21,426 nt of DNA from DATESG01 sp964480275 (lineage in GTDB: Bacteria > Bacillota_I > Bacilli_A > RFN20 > CAG-826). Positions 7,948 to 15,504 of the stretch are shown here, piece by piece. The notes beneath the pieces were generated by a model. That model was not told where the DNA came from, made no database searches, and worked only from the letters and a program-made list of their open reading frames with translations. The translations under genes and the position numbers were made by a program. How positions within the stretch are numbered: the stretch's first letter is position 1; the number at the start of each line of letters is the position of its first letter. The stretch lies in NCBI GenBank assembly GCA_964480275.1, contig CAYZOC010000016.1, forward strand, positions 1 through 21,426. Reading direction: 5' to 3'.

Positions 7948-9258
7948 ATGGCTAAAAAAACAGTTTATATTGCAATTGCCGCGGATATTTTACATACCGG
8001 GCATATTAATGTTATTAACAAAGGCGCAGAATTAGGGGAAGTGATACTAGGTGTTCTTAGTGATGAGGCAATTGCTTCTTATAAAAGAATGCCGCTTTTT
8101 AATTATGAAACAAGAAAAAGTATTTTTGAAAACATCAAAAATGTTAGTCTAGTTGTCCGTCAAGATAGTGTTGATTACACTAATAACCTCATGAAATTAA
8201 AACCTGACTTTGTCGTTCATGGTGATGACTGGCACGAAGGAGCACAAAAGCTTGTCCGGGAAAAAGTGATTGAAACCTTAAAACTTTGGGGTGGTCAACT
8301 TGTTGAAGTTCCTTATACTAAAGGACTAAGTTCTAGTGAGACGCATGATATGCTTGCTAGTGAATATAAAGCTCCTGACTTTCGCCGTAGTCAACTTAGA
8401 AAAATGCTCAAACTAAAACCTTATATTTCCGTGATGGAAGCATCAAATGGAATCACTGGACTTATCGTTGAAAACGTTAAAGTTCTTGATGAAAAAACAA
8501 GTTTCTATAAAGAATATGATGCGATGTGGGTCTCTTCTCTTTGTGATTCAACCTTTAAAGGAAAACCAGACATCGAACTTGTTGATCTTACAAGCCGTAT
8601 CAATACGATCAATGAAATCATGGAAGTGACCACTAAACCTATTATTCTTGATGGTGATACTGGTGGTAAAAAAGAACACTTTGTCTTTAATGTCAAAACA
8701 CTAGAAAGAATCGGGGTCTCGGCGATCATTATTGAAGATAAGACGGGACTAAAAAAGAATTCATTATTTGGCACTGATGTCAAACAAACACTTGAAGACC
8801 CTCTTGAATTTGCCGAAAAAATTAGAGCGGGTAAAAATGCACTGATGACTAAAGACTTTCTCATCTTTGCGCGCCTTGAATCACTAATTGCCGGCTATGG
8901 GGTTGATGATGCAATGAAGCGGGCCAAGATTTATATTGAAGCGGGCGCTGATGGTGTGATGATTCATAGTAAAGATAAGTCAGGCGAAGATATTATTGAA
9001 TTCATCACAAAGTTTAGAGCCTACTCCAAAGATATCCCGATCATTGTTGTGCCTACAACTTATAATCACCTAACAGAAAAAGAGCTCGGTGATTATGGGG
9101 CCAATATTATCATTCACGCTAATCATCTTCTTCGTAGTGCTTATCCAGCAATGGTTAAGACCGCGGAAACGATTCTTAAAAATGGTCGGAGCAAAGAAGC
9201 TGATCAATACTGTATGCCGATCAAACAAATCTTAAATCTTATTCCGGGAGGCAAATAA
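7948..9258 (+). CDS. aepX: Phosphoenolpyruvate mutase with N-terminal cytidylyltransferase domain (Fom1-like)
   Basis: The C-terminal half catalyses the entry step of phosphonate synthesis, the PEP to phosphonopyruvate rearrangement. DGDTGG (235-240) binds Mg and EDKTGLKKNS (263-272) is the PEP mutase signature that separates it from isocitrate-lyase relatives. Residues 1-135 form a nucleotidyltransferase of the glycerol-3-phosphate cytidylyltransferase type. HTGH is at 16-19, KPDFVVHGDDW is at 85-95, and GLSSSE sits in the final motif position. The same two-domain layout occurs in fosfomycin Fom1, whose N-terminal domain makes CMP-2-hydroxyethylphosphonate. All motifs look intact at 436 residues. 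It is the first gene of the operon and sits 2 bases before the decarboxylase gene. Confidence 0.93.
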   Translation: MAKKTVYIAIAADILHTGHINVINKGAELGEVILGVLSDEAIASYKRMPLFNYETRKSIFENIKNVSLVVRQDSVDYTNNLMKLKPDFVVHGDDWHEGAQKLVREKVIETLKLWGGQLVEVPYTKGLSSSETHDMLASEYKAPDFRRSQLRKMLKLKPYISVMEASNGITGLIVENVKVLDEKTSFYKEYDAMWVSSLCDSTFKGKPDIELVDLTSRINTINEIMEVTTKPIILDGDTGGKKEHFVFNVKTLERIGVSAIIIEDKTGLKKNSLFGTDVKQTLEDPLEFAEKIRAGKNALMTKDFLIFARLESLIAGYGVDDAMKRAKIYIEAGADGVMIHSKDKSGEDIIEFITKFRAYSKDIPIIVVPTTYNHLTEKELGDYGANIIIHANHLLRSAYPAMVKTAETILKNGRSKEADQYCMPIKQILNLIPGGK

Positions 9259-9260
9259 TT

Positions 9261-10373
9261 ATGGTCAACACTGAAGCATTTTATGAGTATCTACTAGAAC
9301 TAGGCATTACTAAATTTTATGGAGTCCCTGATTCACTCTTAAAAGATATTTGTGCATGTATAACAACCCGTTCGATGCATAGTGATCATATTATAAGCGC
9401 TAATGAGGGAAACGCCATCGCTCTAGCATCAGGGTCCTATCTAGCTAGTGGTAAACCCGCCCTAGTATATTTACAAAATTCTGGCCTCGGTAATACAATC
9501 AATCCTCTTCTTTCGCTTGCCAATGAAGCTGTCTATAAAATTCCAATGCTTTTAATGATAGGCTGGCGGGGTGAACCTCATGTTCATGATGAACCTCAAC
9601 ACGTCAAACAAGGTGAACTAACTCTTCCCCTACTAGAAACAATGGGGATTAAATATTTAATTCTTAGTGATGATTATAAAAAAGATTTAGACCACCTTTA
9701 TACTTTGATGGAACAAGAAAGTCGACCCGTTGCGTTAATTATTAAAAAAGGGACTTTTTCGAAGTTTAAACTCCCTGTTCAAGATAATCCCTATCCGATC
9801 AAACGTGAAGAGGCGCTTGAAATCATTCTTAAAAACATTAGTAGTAAGGCCGTCGTTGTCGCTACAACTGGTAAGACAAGTCGCGAAATCTTTGAATTAA
9901 GAAACCGTCTTGGTCAAACTCATGATAGTGATTTCTTAACAGTCGGTTCTATGGGTCATACTAGTTCTATTGCTCTAGGCATAAGTCTAGGCACTAGTAA
10001 GACAACGTACTGTATCGATGGGGATGGATCGATGCTTATGCACCTAGGGGCCATGGGTATCGTCGCTAGTAATGCGCGAAGTAACTATAAATATATCCTA
10101 ATCAATAATGGTAGCCATGAATCTGTTGGTGGCCAACCTTCAATTGGTTTTGGAATTGATATTAGTAAAATTTTAACCGGCCTTGGCTTTAAAGAAGTAA
10201 TCGAAGCGAAGACAAGTGATGAAATCGAAAAAGGGATACGAACCCTAAACGCTATTGACCGTAGTGCACTTGTAATTTATACCGCGCAGGGGAGCCGTGA
10301 TGATCTTGGTCGTCCCACGACGACACCTGAAGAAAATAAACACGAATTAATGAAATTTATCAAGGGTGAATAG
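9261..10373 (+). CDS. aepY: Phosphonopyruvate decarboxylase, TPP-dependent
   Basis: It decarboxylates phosphonopyruvate to phosphonoacetaldehyde, which pulls the unfavourable PEP mutase reaction forward. The 370-residue length fits the family. The thiamine-activating glutamate lies in SANEGNA (Glu49). The family stretch is GWRGEPHVHDEPQH (101-114). The TPP/Mg motif runs from GDGS (254-257) to NN (282-283). SVGGQPS follows at 288-294. GGAGG lies upstream within the end of aepX. The stop codon overlaps the in-frame GTG of the next gene, showing tight coupling. Confidence 0.94.
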   Translation: MVNTEAFYEYLLELGITKFYGVPDSLLKDICACITTRSMHSDHIISANEGNAIALASGSYLASGKPALVYLQNSGLGNTINPLLSLANEAVYKIPMLLMIGWRGEPHVHDEPQHVKQGELTLPLLETMGIKYLILSDDYKKDLDHLYTLMEQESRPVALIIKKGTFSKFKLPVQDNPYPIKREEALEIILKNISSKAVVVATTGKTSREIFELRNRLGQTHDSDFLTVGSMGHTSSIALGISLGTSKTTYCIDGDGSMLMHLGAMGIVASNARSNYKYILINNGSHESVGGQPSIGFGIDISKILTGLGFKEVIEAKTSDEIEKGIRTLNAIDRSALVIYTAQGSRDDLGRPTTTPEENKHELMKFIKGE

Positions 10374-10375
10374 TG

Positions 10376-12202
10376 ATGAAGGCATTTATCTTTAATTCAG
10401 GAACCGGAACACGCTTAAATGATTTAACGAGTAAGACACCAAAAGCCCTCGTGAGAATGAAGACAGGTGAAACAATTTTAGGACGGCAAATTCGTCTTTT
10501 AGCCAATCAAGGTATCAAAGACTTTGTTGTTACAACCGGTCCTTTTCCTGAACAAATCGCCGCTTTTGTTAAACAGTACAAAAACTTAAACTTCACGCTT
10601 GTTGCTAGTGACAACTATCTCAACACAAATAGTATCTACTCCATGCATCTAGCAAGCGCTAAGTTTGATGATGACTTTCTGATTCTTCATGGTGATCTTG
10701 TTTTTGATGAAGCGATGGTCCGTGATATTTTAGCGAGTAAAGAAGAAAACCTTGTGCTCGTTAACCGCTCGATACCTAAGCCACCCAAAGACTTTAAAGG
10801 CAGAATTGAAGGCAATTATCTTCGACAAATTTCTGTCGATATCTTTGATTTAGATTGCTTTGCCCTCCAACCCTTTTATCGCCTTACAAGGGCGACAATT
10901 AAATTATGGTTAGATAAAATCGCCGACTTTATCAAACGTGGTGAGACAAAAGTCTATGCGGAAAATGCCCTTAATTTATTACTAAAAGACGATCTAATTA
11001 AGATTTTTGATTATCAACACTACTTTGTCGATGAAATTGATAATCTTGCTGACTATCACCGGGTCGCAAATAGTATTGCTAGTTTTGACTATCAAAATCA
11101 AGAAGTCGTGACAAGTGATGACTATGGAGATGAAATCATCAAGTTTATGGCAAAACATCATCTAAAACGTCCCCTACTCGTCTATGGTCGTCATCTAGAA
11201 AAAGACTCATCCTTTGTTCGACTAGTCGAAAAGCTTAAGCCGATAAAATTTATAGAATATTCTCCTAATCCCAAGTATGAAGAAATTGTTTTAGGGCATC
11301 ATTTATTTAAAACGAATAATCTTGACTCAATTATCGCTATTGGTGGTGGAAGCACACTTGATGTTGCGAAAGCGATTAAACTTTATTCACCCTATGATAT
11401 TGGTGAAGATTTTATCAAGACGCAGGCCGGGTATGTTGACTTAAAATTAATTGCCGTCCCCACAACAGCAGGAACCGGCAGTGAATCAACCCGTTATTCA
11501 GTTATTTATTATCTAGGTGAGAAAATGTCACTTACTAATGACTCTTTGCTCCCTGATCTTGCTGTGCTTACGCCTTCACTATTAAATGGGCTACCAAGCT
11601 ATCAAAGGAAGGCCACACTTCTCGATGCCCTCTCGCAAGCAATTGAAGGCTATTGGGCCGTTAATTCAACACCAGTCGCCGCTACATATAGTGGTCGCGC
11701 TATTGCTCTTATACTTAAATATTATCAAGGCTATATAAATGGTGATAATACTAACGTTCATCAAATTATGGAAGCTAGTAATCTTGCAGGACGGGCAATT
11801 AATATATCGGCCACAACTGCCCCCCATGCTATGAGTTATAAGATTACAAGTCTTAAGGGTATTGCTCATGGTCATGCCGTTGCCCTCACACTCCCATTTG
11901 TCTATGAAAAAATGGTCAAAGGTCTTGATAAGTATCCACTTAAGATGCCAAAAGAAGCCCTTATTGAACGCTTTAATGGTCTTGCCGAATGCTTTGGACT
12001 AGATAATTATCATCAGTTAGTTGAAAAGCTTAAAGAAGTTTATCGATCGTTTGGCCTAGAAGCTACTACTTATAGTGAAGAAGAATTAACAACACTAGTC
12101 GCTAGCGTCAATCTCGAGCGACTCAATAATAATCCTGTCGTCTTTGATCAAAGTGTCTTAAAAGAAATTTATCAAAGCGCACGCACAAAGACAAATAATT
12201 AG
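10376..12202 (+). CDS. Fusion of LicC/PntC-like cytidylyltransferase and phosphonoacetaldehyde reductase (Fe-ADH family)
   Basis: Residues 1-235 are a MobA/LicC-type nucleotidyltransferase. NSGTGTRLNDLTSKTPKALV is at 7-26, the NYLNTNSIYSMHLA signature of choline/aminoethylphosphonate enzymes is near 80, and the metal-binding GD is near 107. Residues 250-608 are a group III alcohol dehydrogenase. GGGS (323-326) and TAGTGSE (364-370) bind nucleotide, and metal ligands are expected at Asp417, His484 and His498. The usual fourth ligand is Gln421. Given the upstream genes, the dehydrogenase should reduce phosphonoacetaldehyde to 2-hydroxyethylphosphonate, and the transferase should activate it with CTP. 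In the characterised Treponema PntC fusion the partner is a transaminase instead. I prefer ATG 10376, which lies 9 bases after AAGGG, over GTG 10373. Confidence 0.85.
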   Translation: MKAFIFNSGTGTRLNDLTSKTPKALVRMKTGETILGRQIRLLANQGIKDFVVTTGPFPEQIAAFVKQYKNLNFTLVASDNYLNTNSIYSMHLASAKFDDDFLILHGDLVFDEAMVRDILASKEENLVLVNRSIPKPPKDFKGRIEGNYLRQISVDIFDLDCFALQPFYRLTRATIKLWLDKIADFIKRGETKVYAENALNLLLKDDLIKIFDYQHYFVDEIDNLADYHRVANSIASFDYQNQEVVTSDDYGDEIIKFMAKHHLKRPLLVYGRHLEKDSSFVRLVEKLKPIKFIEYSPNPKYEEIVLGHHLFKTNNLDSIIAIGGGSTLDVAKAIKLYSPYDIGEDFIKTQAGYVDLKLIAVPTTAGTGSESTRYSVIYYLGEKMSLTNDSLLPDLAVLTPSLLNGLPSYQRKATLLDALSQAIEGYWAVNSTPVAATYSGRAIALILKYYQGYINGDNTNVHQIMEASNLAGRAINISATTAPHAMSYKITSLKGIAHGHAVALTLPFVYEKMVKGLDKYPLKMPKEALIERFNGLAECFGLDNYHQLVEKLKEVYRSFGLEATTYSEEELTTLVASVNLERLNNNPVVFDQSVLKEIYQSARTKTNN

Positions 12203-12237
12203 AACACGGCTAATACTAAACTTTAAGGGTCAATAAA

Positions 12238-12756
12238 ATGAAGATGACTGCCAAGCATGTATATCTACGCCCAATCAGAAAAGATGATATTTTCGCTATT
12301 CATTTATACGCTAGTGATAGCGAAACAACAAAATATATGCTCTGGGGTCCTAACTCATATCAAGAGACAATTAATTATGTTGAATCAACACTAGCCCTTC
12401 CTCACCTGATTCCAATTAAGATATATCGCTTTGGAATAATTCTTCGTTATAGCGATGATTTAATTGGCATGATTGATTTAACTCTCAAAAGCAAACACAT
12501 TGGTGAACTTGGATATATTATTAACCGTTCCTACTGGGGAAGAGGCTATGCTAGTGAAGCGGCCCACCTACTCGTGGATTATGGATTTAAGACACTAGGC
12601 TTAACTAGAATACTTGCAACTTGTGATCGCCGTAATATCGCTAGTTATCGAGTAATGGAAAAAAATGGTTTTCATCTAGTAGGGACCTATCGAAGATATA
12701 ATCCGAAGTATGACGAAGAAATGGATGGACTCTTATACGAGTTAGATCGCCATTGA
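12238..12756 (+). CDS. GNAT N-acetyltransferase, RimJ/RimL type
   Basis: The 172-residue protein has the RimJ/RimL layout. VYLRPIRKDD is near the start, and ELGYIINRSYWGRGYASEA contains the acetyl-CoA pyrophosphate loop (R/Q-x-x-G-x-A type, here GRGYASEA). TCDRRNIASYRVMEKNGF supplies the last motif. AAGGG lies 8 bases before the ATG. It begins 35 bases after the phosphonate fusion gene with no terminator between, so co-transcription is likely. The substrate is unknown. It could acetylate a ribosomal protein, an amino compound, or a phosphonate intermediate. Confidence 0.85.
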   Translation: MKMTAKHVYLRPIRKDDIFAIHLYASDSETTKYMLWGPNSYQETINYVESTLALPHLIPIKIYRFGIILRYSDDLIGMIDLTLKSKHIGELGYIINRSYWGRGYASEAAHLLVDYGFKTLGLTRILATCDRRNIASYRVMEKNGFHLVGTYRRYNPKYDEEMDGLLYELDRH

Positions 12757-12774
12757 TCATAACATTATTCATAT

Positions 12775-13629
12775 TTATACAACATTAAAAATAACATTTG
12801 TATTATTTATATCTAAAATTCTAATAGTATTTTGTTTGTGGATATATTCAATATTTGAACTTTTTAATCTTGATAAGAGAGCACTAAGCCGCTCTTGAGG
12901 TAGGTTGATATTATATTCAATTAAGCCTAAATCGTTTTCTTTCATATTTTGATTAGTTCTACCATTCCATGTGTTATATGCAATGTGATGGTGATACATT
13001 TGATCACTAGTAAAAGTAGCACTTCCTCGATACTCTAAAACTTTGGCAAACCCTAAAATATCAATAAAGAAACGATCAGCTTTAACTAAATCATTTACAT
13101 GCAAATGGATATGTCCCATCACTGTTTGCATCGGTAGTTCACTAAAATGCGGACTAGCTTCTGCATCTTTTAATACACTTTGATAATCCATTCTTTCTGT
13201 TGTCATATTAACACTACCATTATTTATAATCCATGCCTCACTTGGACGGTCATGATAGATTTCAATCCCGTTTCCTTCTGGATCATCTAAATATATTGCT
13301 TCACTAACATGGTGATCACTTAAGCCAGTTAAGGGATATTTAATTCTTATAAGATGACGAAGAACAATTCCTAAGTCCACTCGTGATGGAAGTAGAATAG
13401 CAAAGTGATAAAGCCCAGTGGTTCGACCTCTTTGCCTTGCATTGGTGTTTTCTTCTAATATCAGCAAAACTTCTTTTTCACTTGTTCCTAAAAAGTAGCG
13501 ATTGTCTTGCTTATCAATCAGTGTGAACTTTAAAATATTCAAATAGAAGTCGAGCATTTTAACGATATCTTTAACGCGTAAGGTTACGCTTTTTACATAT
13601 TGAATGTCTTTTGTGTGATATTTACTCAT
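12775..13629 (-). CDS. CatE-like extradiol dioxygenase / two-repeat VOC metalloprotein
   Basis: The 284-residue protein has two vicinal-oxygen-chelate repeats, at about 10-130 and 168-284. This matches the length and layout of Bacillus CatE, a catechol 2,3-dioxygenase. Likely metal ligands in the second half are His175 (GHIHLHVNDL), His215 (MYHHHIAYNTW) and Glu238 (LIEYN). The first half keeps GLYHFAILLP and DDPEGNGIEIYHDRP. GAGG lies 7 bases before the ATG. The gene is convergent with the phosphonate operon, 18 bases away, with no obvious terminator between them. The substrate is not established. Confidence 0.82.
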   Translation of the reverse strand: MSKYHTKDIQYVKSVTLRVKDIVKMLDFYLNILKFTLIDKQDNRYFLGTSEKEVLLILEENTNARQRGRTTGLYHFAILLPSRVDLGIVLRHLIRIKYPLTGLSDHHVSEAIYLDDPEGNGIEIYHDRPSEAWIINNGSVNMTTERMDYQSVLKDAEASPHFSELPMQTVMGHIHLHVNDLVKADRFFIDILGFAKVLEYRGSATFTSDQMYHHHIAYNTWNGRTNQNMKENDLGLIEYNINLPQERLSALLSRLKSSNIEYIHKQNTIRILDINNTNVIFNVV

Positions 13630-13655
13630 TTCTAATCCTCTTTACTTTCCTCACT

Positions 13656-13684
13656 ATTTTAATCGAGTACGATAGAAATAGTAA
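13656..13684 (-). promoter_or_regulatory. Candidate promoter of the CatE-like gene
   Basis: On the minus strand TTACTA and TAAAAT are separated by 17 bases. They lie about 27 bases before the start codon and just after the terminator of the metal operon. Confidence 0.4.
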
Positions 13685-13701
13685 TTGAAGTGCTTATGAA
13701 T

Positions 13702-13725
13702 AAAAAAGACGTCACTAATGACGCC
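13702..13725 (-). terminator. Terminator of the manganese transport operon
   Basis: On the minus strand GGCGTCA and TGACGTC form a 7-bp stem (one G-T pair) with a 4-base loop, followed by TTTTTTA. It begins one base after the stop of the regulator gene. Confidence 0.88.
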
Positions 13726-13726
13726 T

Positions 13727-14380
13727 TTAAATGATTTCAACAAATAATAACTCTGCAATTGATTTAGTTAGTTCAACTTCTTTCTTACTGTTTTTGATGC
13801 GAATTAATCCGACAAAGTCATCTTTATCAACTACATTAAACTCTTCATATAATTTAATATCTATTTTATTAAGATAAGTTAATAATTCTTTGTTATCTTT
13901 AACGCGGACAATTTTAAATGTCTGGTCTATTAAAAGTTCAAACACGCTCTTTTGACTGACACTCGTAACTTTACCATCTTTTGTGGGAATAGGATTACCA
14001 TGTTGACAGTGGGTGGGAAAGTTTAAATATTGATCAATTGCATCAATAACTTTTTCACTGGCCGCGTGTTCAAGTTTTTCGGCATCTTCATGAACTTCAT
14101 TCCAACTAAAATGAAGTGCGCTACTTAAAAATAATTCTAGGAGGCGATGACTTCTAACCATCCTTGTTGCTTCTTTTTTTCCAAGGGGGGTGAGACTTAC
14201 ACCCTTATAGGGGGAAAACTTAAATAAGCCTTTTTTAACAAGGCGCTTAACCATTTCATTAACTGACTGATCAGTTATATTAAATTTAGTTGCTAACTCA
14301 TTGGTGGGCACAAGATTTTCATCTTTTTCCACGGTGAGTTCATAAAGTGCCTTGATATAATCTTCTTCTGCGCGGTTCAT
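13727..14380 (-). CDS. troR: DtxR/MntR-family manganese-dependent repressor (TroR-like)
   Basis: This 217-residue repressor has an N-terminal winged helix (LATKFNITDQSVNEMVKRLVKKGL), a metal-binding dimerisation domain, and a C-terminal FeoA/SH3-like domain ending in AELLFVEII. The metal residues match MntR rather than DtxR: Asp7, His78, Glu101, Glu104 and His105. Asp7 replaces the DtxR Met10 and no cysteine ligand is seen, which points to manganese. It is the last gene of the transport operon, preceded by TAGGAGG 7 bases before the ATG, so repression by Mn would be autoregulatory. The palindrome at 18238-18253 is the likely target. Confidence 0.88.
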   Translation of the reverse strand: MNRAEEDYIKALYELTVEKDENLVPTNELATKFNITDQSVNEMVKRLVKKGLFKFSPYKGVSLTPLGKKEATRMVRSHRLLELFLSSALHFSWNEVHEDAEKLEHAASEKVIDAIDQYLNFPTHCQHGNPIPTKDGKVTSVSQKSVFELLIDQTFKIVRVKDNKELLTYLNKIDIKLYEEFNVVDKDDFVGLIRIKNSKKEVELTKSIAELLFVEII

Positions 14381-14391
14381 TTTATTTCCTC

Positions 14392-15504
14392 CTACAAATT
14401 AAACTCATATTCTTTGGTTTTTTCTTGATAAAACTTTAGGCCAATCTCACTTATTTGAATATAATCTTCCTTACATACGATATAACCTTTACTAAGTGCT
14501 AGATCAATCAGCCCATGAGGATTACTTTGGGGACTGAATGTTTCTCTAAGAGCATCTCTAGTTGTGCGATTTTCGTTTTCTTGTTGGTGGTTTTTAAGAT
14601 GATTAAGAAGCGCGACGAGACTAAATTCAATCTTTTGGCTTCTTCTTCGTAAAATAACCGCAATAACACCGTTTTTAGGATTGATTAAAAGCGCGACTAA
14701 AAATATCACAAGTGTGACTCCAGCAATCACCCCACTAGTGCGAAGATCAAATATGTAAGCGAGCAAGAAACCAAACACACTATTAAATACACCAATTGCC
14801 ATCGATAATAATACTGTTTTTAATAAGTTTTTCGTAAATAATAAGGCAGTAATCGCTGGTCCGACCATCAGGGCAATGACCACGACTGAACCAACGGCAT
14901 CAAAACTTGTGACCGCGGTTAGTGACACTAGTGTCATCAAGCCATAATGAATTACTACCGGCGAGATACCTAATACCGCAGCTAGTTTTGGATCAAAGCT
15001 TACAATCTTTAGCTCTTTATAAAATACAATAAAAAGTGTAATGCTTAAGAGAAATACAATTAAGAGGACATAAAAAGATTTAGGTCCCACACTAGTGCCA
15101 TTAATAAGCAGCTGATCAAAATAAACAAATTCAAGATTACCAAGGAGAACACTATCAACATCAAGATGTACTCCTCTAAATTCTAGCGAAATAATAATAA
15201 TTGCAATCGCAAAAAGTAGCGGAAAGACAACACCCGTTGCGGCATCTTCACTTGTCTTTTTTGATTTTACCAACAGTTCAATAAGAATGACGGTAACGAC
15301 TCCCATTAGCGTGGCGCCAATGATTAGTAATGGATTTGCTAGATCTTTTACAAGCATAAAGGAGATGACAATTCCTAAAAGAACGGTATGACTGATAGCA
15401 TCGGTCATCATCGACATTTTTCTTAAGACCAGGAAGACGCCAACAATACTTGAAGCAAGCGAGGCAAGAATAGCGACAAGTAGCATTGATAGTTCAATAC
15501 TCAT
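14392..15504 (-). CDS. troD: Metal ABC transporter permease 2 with C-terminal winged-helix-like tail
   Basis: The first 285 residues are an ABC-3 family permease with eight or nine membrane helices. The family motif is in LRKMSMMTDAISHTVLLGIV near the start. After LINPKNG a cytoplasmic tail of about 85 residues follows (HLKNHQQENENRTTRDALRETF and on). It looks like a small winged-helix unit ending in ISEIGLKFYQEKTKEYEF. Its start codon shares one base with the stop of the other permease gene, and GGGGG lies upstream. It should pair with TroC to form the membrane channel. Confidence 0.88.
   Translation of the reverse strand: MSIELSMLLVAILASLASSIVGVFLVLRKMSMMTDAISHTVLLGIVISFMLVKDLANPLLIIGATLMGVVTVILIELLVKSKKTSEDAATGVVFPLLFAIAIIIISLEFRGVHLDVDSVLLGNLEFVYFDQLLINGTSVGPKSFYVLLIVFLLSITLFIVFYKELKIVSFDPKLAAVLGISPVVIHYGLMTLVSLTAVTSFDAVGSVVVIALMVGPAITALLFTKNLLKTVLLSMAIGVFNSVFGFLLAYIFDLRTSGVIAGVTLVIFLVALLINPKNGVIAVILRRRSQKIEFSLVALLNHLKNHQQENENRTTRDALRETFSPQSNPHGLIDLALSKGYIVCKEDYIQISEIGLKFYQEKTKEYEFNL

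Noticed and set aside
8505..8864. Minus-strand open frame of 119 codons inside the PEP mutase gene
   Set aside because: It is antisense to conserved catalytic motifs, has no ribosome site and no recognisable domain.
7948..12202. Catabolic phosphonate pathway
   Set aside because: PEP mutase plus decarboxylase plus cytidylyltransferase is the biosynthetic direction. No phosphonatase, C-P lyase or phosphonate transporter genes are present.
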